21,698 nucleotides of DNA, from assembly GCA_002496355.1 (NCBI GenBank), contig DAJP01000128.1:20517-42214 (forward strand), in the 5' to 3' direction. Origin of the DNA: Euryarchaeota archaeon UBA346. GTDB lineage: Archaea > Thermoplasmatota > E2 > DHVEG-1. The translations under genes and the position numbers were made by a program. The notes beneath the pieces are model-generated. The model made no database searches and was not told where the DNA came from. It was given only the letters and a program-made list of their open reading frames with translations. Below are positions 1 through 8,100 of the stretch, in pieces (the stretch's first letter is position 1; each line of letters opens with the position of its first letter).

Positions 1-1368
1 GGTCTATCTACTGAAGAGACTATAGATACCATTGACGATATTGATCCTCTTGTCGATATTGAAGTAACAGTCGATATTATTTCAATTCGAACATTAAATG
101 ACAGTGAATTTTGTAACAATACTGATTTTTTTGTTAAGGTTTTCATAAATTCAGAAGAATATTCATCTCCGGTTTGGGATGATTCTCCCTATCTCTATGA
201 TATCCATTGGATAGCTACCGCAAATGTTCCTGATGATATCGAACAGGTCAACATTACTATTGAATTATATGATACAGCGATGTTTGGAGCCAATATCAAT
301 ACACATTCATCCAATACTGATTTAATCTACAATATAAAAACAGGTCATTGGACCGGTGATGACTATATTGGTGATTCTAGTGGGTATGGTCGTTTGAATA
401 GCTGTGATGTTGAAAATATCTATTGTGATTATGAACTCTGGTTCAAAATTAATCAAACCGATTTTGATGGTGATGGTGTTCCGTACTGGACTGAAATTAA
501 TAACTATGAAACAGATCCCAAATACGATAATACAGGAGAAGATCTAGATGGGGACCTCCTTCCAATCGAATGGGAATATACGTGGATGTTCAATCCCAAT
601 ATTTGGGAGAATCATTCTCAATTAGATATAGATGAAGATAGTTTGACCAACATCGAGGAATACTACATGTCCGCATGGGACTCTGACCCATATCGAAGAG
701 ACCTCTATGTTGAAATGGATGTGATGGAAACAGGCCCACTTGGACAAAACAGCACGGTCCCATCGCATTCAAAGGAATTGCTCAGGACAGCCTATGATCG
801 AAATAATATCGTGTACCATCTTGACGACGGATGTATGGGCGGCGGTGGAGAAAAAATCCCGTTTGACCAAAGCACAGATCGTCAAGAACTTCGCAATATT
901 TATACTTCCTATTTTCTCCATAATGATTCTGAGAACTGGCGGAGAAGCGTGTTTCGTTATGCAACCATTATTTTTAATCAAACTGTCGCCGCTGCAGTCG
1001 CGTATGTGGGAGAACATCCTTGGCTCTACTGGCACATCCATGGTATCAATACGTTTGCCATCTCCGCACAATCCATGCAGAAAACATCACAAAAAAATTC
1101 CAAACCATTAGATTTTATTTTTTCCTGTGCAATGATGCATGAGACAGGTCACACATTTGGTATTGATTTCATGTTCCCTGTAGGCTGTGATAATATACTA
1201 ACCAGTCGACCGTATCATGTCGCATACTGGTTTTTTGGGAATTACAAAAGCTGTATGAACTATCGATATACGTATTCCATTCTTGATTACTCAGATGGAT
1301 CTCATGGATTATTTGATTATGACGACTGGTCCGGTCTTGATTTTTCTTTTTTTGAAAAAAACTGGTAG
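1..1368 (+). CDS. secreted metzincin-like zinc metalloprotease, 5' end missing
   Basis: The frame is open from the first base, so the true start lies outside the window and 455 residues are visible; the ATG at 280 is only an internal Met. Order of parts: a beta-rich, C2-like stretch (residues about 20-150); Asp-rich calcium-binding segments of the thrombospondin type-3 kind (DFDGDGVPYWTE, DLDGDLLPIEWE, DIDEDSLTNIEE; about 155-220); then a peptidase domain. The zinc motif HETGHTFG begins at residue 380, and CMNY near Met419 looks like a metzincin Met-turn, followed by an Asp/Gly-rich end. The third metzincin zinc ligand expected at residue 390 is Phe, so the third ligand is unclear. Likely exported, but the signal peptide is not visible. 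The nearby C25 protease suggests extracellular protein degradation. Protease class is well supported; substrate unknown. Confidence 0.85.
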   Translation, partial: GLSTEETIDTIDDIDPLVDIEVTVDIISIRTLNDSEFCNNTDFFVKVFINSEEYSSPVWDDSPYLYDIHWIATANVPDDIEQVNITIELYDTAMFGANINTHSSNTDLIYNIKTGHWTGDDYIGDSSGYGRLNSCDVENIYCDYELWFKINQTDFDGDGVPYWTEINNYETDPKYDNTGEDLDGDLLPIEWEYTWMFNPNIWENHSQLDIDEDSLTNIEEYYMSAWDSDPYRRDLYVEMDVMETGPLGQNSTVPSHSKELLRTAYDRNNIVYHLDDGCMGGGGEKIPFDQSTDRQELRNIYTSYFLHNDSENWRRSVFRYATIIFNQTVAAAVAYVGEHPWLYWHIHGINTFAISAQSMQKTSQKNSKPLDFIFSCAMMHETGHTFGIDFMFPVGCDNILTSRPYHVAYWFFGNYKSCMNYRYTYSILDYSDGSHGLFDYDDWSGLDFSFFEKNW

Positions 1369-1467
1369 GTTACGAGAAAAACACTATCTTTTGTGTTTAA
1401 AATTATCCAAAAAATAGCGTAGCCTAGATATACTAACCAGAGATATCTGTCTTGGGGAAATGATTCT

Positions 1468-3858
1468 ATGCAAGACTTCGAGAAACTTGGTGTTTTTTAT
1501 CTTGGCCGTCTCTATGACATCAAAAACAAAACGCAAATGGAGGACTTACTACTCTACGACTCCAAAGACCTTGTCACCCACGCGATATGTATTGGGATGA
1601 CCGGGAGCGGAAAAACAGGCTTGTGTGTTTCTCTCATTGAAGAGGCTGCTATCGATGGGATCCCAACCATCGCTATCGACCCAAAAGGAGACATCACAAA
1701 TCTTCTCTTAACATTCCCCGAGTTAAGAGGTCAAGATTTTGCACCCTGGATCAATGAGGAAGATGCGACGAAGAAAGGATTATCACCAAACGATTACGCG
1801 GAGCAGCAGGCAGCTATTTGGAAAAATGGGCTGCTCAAATGGGGACAAGATGGTACACGAATTCAACGCCTCCATGAATCAGCGGATTTTGCTATCTATA
1901 CTCCGGGTAGTAACTCTGGCTTGCCTATCTCAATACTAAAATCTTTTTCAGCACCTCCCCTGGGGGTTCGAGATGACAACGAACTGTTACAAGAAAGAAT
2001 AACCACTACGGTGACAAGTCTCCTAGGTTTATTAGGTATCAATGCTGATCCCATTCGGTCAAGAGAACATATCCTGATATCAACCATACTAGCGAGTGCA
2101 TGGCAACATGGTGAGGATGTCGATATCGGTCAAATCATCCAACGGATCCAAACCCCACCAATGACACGCATCGGAATGCTTGATGTGGAATCATTCTATC
2201 CCTCAAAAGACCGATTTGATCTTGCCATGCAACTAAATAATCTCTTAGCAGCCCCTGGTTTCAGCCTGTGGCTAGAAGGAGAACCCCTTGAGATCAACAA
2301 GCTGCTTTATACAGAGAATGGTAAACCAAAAGTGTCAATATTTTACACCGCCCACCTCAATGATGCACAACGAATGTTTTTCACATCGCTCTTACTGAAC
2401 CAAATCGTAGGATGGATGCGCACACAATCAGGGACAACAAGTTTACGCTCAATTTTGTATATCGATGAAGTATTTGGGTACCTCCCCCCGCTTTCCAATC
2501 CCCCCTCAAAGCTGCCATTGCTAACATTGCTTAAGCAAGCTCGTGCTTTTGGCCTGGGGATCGTTCTTGCGACACAAAACCCAGTCGATCTCGATTATAA
2601 GGCTATCTCAAATGCGGGTACATGGTTCCTTGGCCGCTTACAGACCGAGCGTGACAAGGCACGTGTCATGGATGGATTAGAAGGAGCATCACTCTCGGGG
2701 CAACAACAGTATGACCGTAAAAACATGGAACAAATACTATCAGGATTAGGAAATCGTATCTTTTTAATGAACAACGTACATGATGATGCCCCTGCCTTGT
2801 TTGAAACACGCTGGGCGCTCTCTTATCTTCGAGGACCTCTTACACGCGAACAGATCAAGGTACTTGTTGAACCAACAAAAAAACAGTGGAAAGAATCCCC
2901 TTCGCTACAACCTGTGCAGTCTTCCTCCATGGCGCCCTCCACTGCCTTACAAGGAATTTCTCAGATACCGGCGGTACCCCCAGATATCCCACAATTTTTT
3001 ATACCCTTAATCCAGAATCAATCGGTGAATCAACCTGTCATCTATCATCCATACATACTAGGTGCAGCACAAGTACGTTTTACCAATGCGAAAACAAAAA
3101 TCGACCAGGTGAAAGATGTGGTGTTCCTCACACCGGTAACCGATGAGCCAATCGCTGTAAACTGGGATAGCTCACAACAGACACCCATGCCTATCTCAGA
3201 CCTGCAAAAAACACCTTTAGAAAACGTTCTGTATGCAGGTTTACCCGCTGCAGCATTGAAAGCAAAAAACTATTCTCTATGGGAGTCAGACTTCACAAAC
3301 TGGTTGTTTAAAACACAGAAATTAGAGCTGTTGAAAAGCCAGAACCTCGATGCGGTATCAATGACTGGAGAAACCGACCGAGACTTCAGGATACGTCTTC
3401 AGCAAATCGCAAGAGAAAAACGTGATGAAGAAGTCAATACACTACGGCAAAAATATGCTCAGAAATACGCGAAAATCGATGAGCGACTGAGACGAGCTGA
3501 GGTCGATGTCCAGGAACATGAAGCGCAAACTCGGGATCAAAAATATCAGACTGCAATATCACTCGGAACAACACTGTTAGGTGGCTTTCTTGGTAGAAAA
3601 GCCCTTGGTGGTTTCAGAACAACCTCCCGGGACATGGGGAGAAGTGTGAAGAAAAAGAGGGAAAGCGAGTATGCAAAAGAAAACCTCCAAGCCCTACAAG
3701 AAGAAAAACAACGTCTCGATTCCCAATTCCAAACCGAGGTAAGTACCTTGGATACAAAAATCAACCCAATGACTGAAAACTTAGAAAGCATAGCAATTAC
3801 ACCATCAAAGACCAATATTGTCGTTCGTTTTGTTGGACTTGTCTGGAAGGCGAATTAG
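1468..3858 (+). CDS. HerA/FtsK-superfamily ATPase with C-terminal coiled coil
   Basis: A 796-residue P-loop ATPase. Walker A is GMTGSGKT at residues 43-50. A DPKGD motif typical of the VirD4/TraG/HerA group lies near residue 72. Walker B YIDE (Asp333, Glu334) is followed by an ATQNP sensor-like segment. After the motor, a Pro/Ser-rich linker (about 470-530) leads to a variable region, a charged coiled coil (about 640-695), a Gly-rich hydrophobic segment (TTLLGGFLGRKALGG, possible membrane or oligomer contact) and a second coiled coil (about 720-760). Members of this superfamily pump or remodel DNA, often as hexamers; substrate and partners here are unknown. The start has a weak GGGG upstream, and the protein begins with the FEKLGVFYLG segment I associate with relatives. 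A NurA nuclease partner, usual for true HerA, is not adjacent. No membrane anchor like that of VirD4 is visible at the N-terminus. Confidence 0.85.
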   Translation: MQDFEKLGVFYLGRLYDIKNKTQMEDLLLYDSKDLVTHAICIGMTGSGKTGLCVSLIEEAAIDGIPTIAIDPKGDITNLLLTFPELRGQDFAPWINEEDATKKGLSPNDYAEQQAAIWKNGLLKWGQDGTRIQRLHESADFAIYTPGSNSGLPISILKSFSAPPLGVRDDNELLQERITTTVTSLLGLLGINADPIRSREHILISTILASAWQHGEDVDIGQIIQRIQTPPMTRIGMLDVESFYPSKDRFDLAMQLNNLLAAPGFSLWLEGEPLEINKLLYTENGKPKVSIFYTAHLNDAQRMFFTSLLLNQIVGWMRTQSGTTSLRSILYIDEVFGYLPPLSNPPSKLPLLTLLKQARAFGLGIVLATQNPVDLDYKAISNAGTWFLGRLQTERDKARVMDGLEGASLSGQQQYDRKNMEQILSGLGNRIFLMNNVHDDAPALFETRWALSYLRGPLTREQIKVLVEPTKKQWKESPSLQPVQSSSMAPSTALQGISQIPAVPPDIPQFFIPLIQNQSVNQPVIYHPYILGAAQVRFTNAKTKIDQVKDVVFLTPVTDEPIAVNWDSSQQTPMPISDLQKTPLENVLYAGLPAAALKAKNYSLWESDFTNWLFKTQKLELLKSQNLDAVSMTGETDRDFRIRLQQIAREKRDEEVNTLRQKYAQKYAKIDERLRRAEVDVQEHEAQTRDQKYQTAISLGTTLLGGFLGRKALGGFRTTSRDMGRSVKKKRESEYAKENLQALQEEKQRLDSQFQTEVSTLDTKINPMTENLESIAITPSKTNIVVRFVGLVWKAN

Positions 3859-3955
3859 GGACTACCGATTATGTTCTTCTAATTTTATTTAATCAAGAAA
3901 AGACACTCACGATATGAGACTATACGAATTAGCGTTTACATGCTGCATCTTCATT

Positions 3956-4108
3956 TTATTTTACTGGTTCAAAATCAGGACAATTCTCTAAACATCCCCC
4001 TAGAGGAATATCATTGCCCAACCGACAACGCTCACTCTCCATGAAATTGTCTCCATTGTGACTGACAAGAGGGATGCGGTACTGTTCAAGAAATTTGCAT
4101 TTATTCAT
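3956..4108 (-). CDS. 50-residue four-cysteine protein, unknown function
   Basis: Short minus-strand frame from ATG (4106-4108) to TAA (3956-3958). A good SD, GGAGTGA, lies six bases upstream (4115-4121). Cysteines are at residues 4, 28, 39 and 43, the last pair within GGCLENCPDF. Four spaced cysteines in a 50-residue acidic soluble protein suggest binding of one zinc or an iron-sulfur centre. It is divergent from the Fe-S protein at 4239 and convergent with the ATPase at 1468. I do not recognise the family. The combination of SD, clean frame and cysteine spacing makes it a probable real gene rather than a chance frame. Confidence 0.65.
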   Translation of the reverse strand: MNKCKFLEQYRIPLVSHNGDNFMESERCRLGNDIPLGGCLENCPDFEPVK

Positions 4109-4204
4109 ACCCTTTCACTCCCTATATGAATCATTGTAATTAGGTAGGTGCATAAAAATATACCTCACCAGTCATCACTATCAGTTTTTTCTGAAATCGA
4201 TATG

Positions 4205-4212
4205 CTTATTAT
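4205..4212 (+). promoter_or_regulatory. possible TATA box for the Fe-S protein gene
   Basis: CTTATTAT is centred about 31 bases before the ATG at 4239, and no SD precedes that ATG. This geometry suits a transcript with no leader or a very short one. A second AT-rich element (ATAAAAATATA, about 4151-4161) lies further upstream. Weak evidence, based on position and composition only. Confidence 0.35.
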
Positions 4213-4238
4213 CCATATCATTATCAGTAAATTCTATT

Positions 4239-5057
4239 ATGTTACCAACACGGCGATTCGTCCGTTTCCTTGAAAAACTGTTTCCCTACCGATTTCTAGC
4301 AGCAAAAATGACCAGAATCCCGCTCATGAAGCAAATTGCTGATAGGATGCTTTTTAAACAGACAAACCTCACCATCCTTCCAAAGGATTCGGTTGTTAAA
4401 CTCACCCTTGACCGAACCATCAAACCTCCGGACAATATCGTCCTACCTTCACAAGTCGTTGAATATTTCATACGAAAAACAAACTATCGATTTATCATGA
4501 ATTTTTGTATCTGTCGTGAAGCAAACCACTGTAAAAACCATTCTATAGAATATGGTTGTCTTTTTCTTGGAGAAGCTGCACGCGGCATTAACCCTGAGTT
4601 TGGCAGAGAAGCAACCGTGCAGGAGGCATTGACGTATGTACAGAAATGTCGCGCGGAAGGTCTTATTCACTTAATTGGGAGAGATAAGATAGATGAGACA
4701 TGGCTTGGCATCGGCTCCGATGGTAAGCTTCTGACAATCTGTAATTGTTGTATCTGTTGTTGTCTATGGAAAATCCTCACAGATGTTGATCCTCAAATAC
4801 GTTCCAAAGTGAAACGAATGCCAGGGGTTGAGGTCACGGTGACAGGACGATGTACAGGCTGTGGAACTTGTACAGAGCATTGCTTCGTCAATGCCATTCG
4901 TATCCAGGAAGGACACGCAGTCATCGGTGAGGCCTGTAAAGGTTGTGGACGGTGTGCCGATTGTTGCCCCCAGAAGGCCATTCGGGTAACGATAACGGAT
5001 GAACAGTTCCTTCAGAAGACCATCGATCGGATCGAGTCATCTGTTGATGTCCAGTGA
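4239..5057 (+). CDS. cysteine-rich protein with C-terminal 2[4Fe-4S] ferredoxin domain
   Basis: A 272-residue soluble protein. The C-terminal part is a classical bacterial-type ferredoxin: Cys205/208/211/215 and Cys233/236/239/243, both in CxxCxxCxxxC spacing, each cluster normally sharing one cysteine with the other set. The larger N-terminal part has its own conserved-looking cysteines: CICREANHC (90, 92, 98), EYGC (107), and a remarkable CNCCICCC run (168-175, six cysteines in eight residues). This suggests additional metal or cluster binding beyond the two ferredoxin cubanes. Similar proteins are annotated only as 4Fe-4S proteins in anaerobes, as far as I know. An electron-transfer or redox-sensing role is an inference. 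The neighbour on the other strand is a small four-cysteine protein, possibly related in function. Confidence 0.85.
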   Translation: MLPTRRFVRFLEKLFPYRFLAAKMTRIPLMKQIADRMLFKQTNLTILPKDSVVKLTLDRTIKPPDNIVLPSQVVEYFIRKTNYRFIMNFCICREANHCKNHSIEYGCLFLGEAARGINPEFGREATVQEALTYVQKCRAEGLIHLIGRDKIDETWLGIGSDGKLLTICNCCICCCLWKILTDVDPQIRSKVKRMPGVEVTVTGRCTGCGTCTEHCFVNAIRIQEGHAVIGEACKGCGRCADCCPQKAIRVTITDEQFLQKTIDRIESSVDVQ

Positions 5058-5113
5058 TCTGATAGACTGCTGTATCGAATTCTACATTGGCGTGTGTTTC
5101 AAATGTCTTTGCA

Positions 5114-5159
5114 GTATTGAAGCAATACCTTGAAGAAGAGCATTGCTCAATTCTTCAGG
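5114..5159. terminator. two adjacent hairpins between convergent genes
   Basis: Hairpin one pairs GTATTG (5114-5119) with CAATAC (5123-5128) over an AAG loop. Hairpin two starts at the next base: CTTGAAGAA (5129-5137) pairs with TTCTTCAGG (5151-5159), inside which GAGCA (5138-5142) pairs with TGCTC (5144-5148), leaving a two-base AA bulge. They fill most of the gap between the convergent stops at 5057 and 5161. A two-way terminator or 3'-end stabiliser is the simplest reading; there is no long T-tract. Confidence 0.5.
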
Positions 5160-5160
5160 T

Positions 5161-8100
5161 TCAGAAGAATTTCCATATAGTCATCTCTTTTTCTGTATGA
5201 TGCCCGGCGTTGTCATACACGATCACCTTCAGAGTATACATAAAGAACCCTCGGTCACTCCAGGTCCAACTGTATGGTTCGGTGGTATCATTTGTCATCA
5301 ATGCATCATCAATATAGATTTCAACTCGGGCAACACCTGATTGATTATCTGAGGCAGCAACCTGTACGTCGATTTCGAAGAATACAAGAGGTACGATAAA
5401 TGGTAACACTTTATCATTTCTGATATAAATTGCTTTCTCCGGTTTTGTTATCTGGACCGCTGGTGGTGTGATATCTCCAAGGATTTCTGTTGTAAAACTC
5501 CAAAGAGGACCCGCACTCGATGCATCATGAGTATCCCAAGCAACGATTCTCCAGTAATACGTGGTGTTCCCATGTAATGTTGCAGGTTGATAGGAGGTAC
5601 TGGTCTGGTTACTGATGATTTGTGGAGGTGGAGACGTCATGCCAAAGTAAACATCATAGGTGACGATATCACTCGGGTCTGGGTCACCCCCAATCCAACT
5701 GAGTGATGTTTCGATATCGACCCCGATTGCACCGTCTGTAGGGATGGGATCGCTAGGAGAATAGGGTGGGTTATTCGGCTCGGATATCGTCGTAAACACC
5801 CAGAGAGCCCCTGGTGTAGAAAGACCATGACTATCCCAAGAGATGATTTTCCAGTAGTAGGTAGTCATATACTCCAAAGACCCCGGATCATATGAGGCAG
5901 TTGATTGATTTGCCACCACTTTTACTGGTGGAGATGTTGTTCCGAAGAATATATCATAAGTAACGACGTCTCCATCAGGGTCCCCACCGGTCCAACTCAG
6001 CTCTATCATGACATCGACATCAGTGGCCCCATTCGATGGAGAGGGGTCTGAGGGAGGATATGGCGGGTTATTCGGCTCTTGTATCGTTGTAAAATCCCAA
6101 AGGGAACCTTGTGTTGACGCATCATGATTATCCCAGGCGACGATCTTCCAATAATAGGTTGTATCATACATCATTGCACCGGGATTATACGTCGTTGTAG
6201 TCTGGTTGCTCACTACTTTTGGAGGTGGGCTTGCTGTCCCAAAAAACACGTCATAGGTGACCGTATCACCCGGGTCTGGGTCTCCACCGTTCCAGCTTAT
6301 ATCCGCAAGGATATCAACATTCACCGCATGATTCATCGGCTGTGGATCAGAGGGAAGATACGGCGGATTATTCACCTCGCTTTCCGTGGTAAAATCCCAT
6401 AGAGGACCAGCTGTTGACGACCCATGGTTATCCCAAGCAACAATCTTCCAATAATACATTGTGTCAAAGTCCATTGTACCAGGATCATACATGGTGCTTG
6501 ATTGATTACCGATGATTTTTAAAGGTGGATTCATTGTTCCAAAATATAAATCATAAAGAACAGTGTCTCCTGGATCGGGATCGCCTCCGCTCCAACCGAG
6601 ATTTACACTGATATTCACGCCAATTGCATGATTCATTGGCGATGGATTACTTGGGGGATAGGGCGGATTGTCTGGTACTGACATGGTCGTGAACACCCAA
6701 AGAGGACCTTGGGTTGATGCACCGCGGTTATCCCATGAAACAATCTTCCAATAATATGTTGTCGAATACCCTAGAGTACCAGGATCATATGTTGCTGTCG
6801 TATGGCCTAAAGCGATGAGTGGTGGTGGATTGTTTGTTCCAAAATACACATCATAGGTGACGGTATCACCAGGGTCAGGGTCCCCACCAGTCCAACTCAA
6901 ATCACTGGCGATAGTAACATTGTTTGAATTGTTTTGTGGACTTGGGTTGTTGGGGATATACGGTGGATTATTTGGGATATAGGTCGTGGTGAAATCCCAA
7001 AGAGGACCAACTTTTGATGCATCATGGTTATCCCATGCCACGATCCTCCAATGATACGTCATGAGATAATTCATGGTCCCTGGGTCATAGGTGGCCCCGG
7101 ATTGGTTACTAGAAACCTTTGGCGGTGGAGTACCTGTTCCAAAATAGACATCATAGGTTACCGGATCACCATCCGGGTCTCCCCCAGTCCAACCAAGATC
7201 AGTGTTGATATCTACACTAGTCGCATGATTCGATGGATTTGGATTACTCGGTTCATACGGAAGAGAGTTTGTCATGAAGTTCCACAAGGGCCCAGATGTG
7301 GAAGCACCATGATTATCCCAGGCGACAATCTTCCAATAATATGTGGTTCCATAACTTAATGTTGGTAAATCATAAGTCGTCGTGGTTTGATTCCCCGTTA
7401 TTTTTGGCGGTGAGCTACTAGTTCCAAAATACACGTCATATGTCACCGGATCACCATCTGGGTCCCCACCAATCCAACTCAAATCCACGGTGATCCCAAC
7501 ACTGGTTGCTCCCTGTGATGGAACTGGTGAACTCGGCTGGTAAGGAGCTCTATTTTCCGTAAAAAAATTCCATATGACACCAATGGTCGAGGCACCATGA
7601 TTATCCCAGGCGACAATCTTCCAATAATACTGGGTGTTATACGTCATCGGACCAGGGTCGTATGTCACACTGGATTGGTTTGCAGAAACCTTTATCGTCG
7701 GAGGAGTTGAGGTACCGAAAAACACATCGTAGATTACGGTATCACCAGGGTTTGGATCCCCACCGGTCCAACTAATATCTGCGTTGATAGAAACACTAGT
7801 TGCTCCGTTTGCCGGGTTTGGACTACTTGGGGTATTTGGTGGATCATTATGAGTGGTAAAGTGCCACAAAGGACCACTGGTGGATGCACCATGATTATCC
7901 CATGATACTATCTTCCAAAAATACGTAGTCCCATAATTCATCGTTCCTGTATCAAAGATATTACTTGTCTGATTGCTCACCATTTTTATAGGCGGACTAG
8001 TTGATCCAAAATAGACGTCGAAAGTGACCGGATCCCCATTGGGATCTCCACCAGACCAGCTCAGATCAGTGGAGACTGGGATATCTGTTGTCGTATTGGC

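Noticed and set aside
1427..1448. AGATAT/ATATCT repeats before the ATPase gene as an operator
   Set aside because: Short, AT-rich and not distinct from background; at most a weak TATA-like element near 1430.
3914..3991. 25-codon hydrophobic plus frame
   Set aside because: No SD, and it overlaps the better-supported four-cysteine gene on the other strand.
5075..5163. A 30-codon open frame continuing past the stop of the giant protein after a frame change
   Set aside because: The Ig-like domain already ends naturally in WKFF, and the extra stretch overlaps the two hairpins. No slippery sequence is seen. A sequencing indel cannot be fully excluded.
6124..7359. Plus-strand open frames of up to 111 codons inside the repeat region
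   Set aside because: They are antisense shadows repeated with the domain period, with no independent motifs or start signals.
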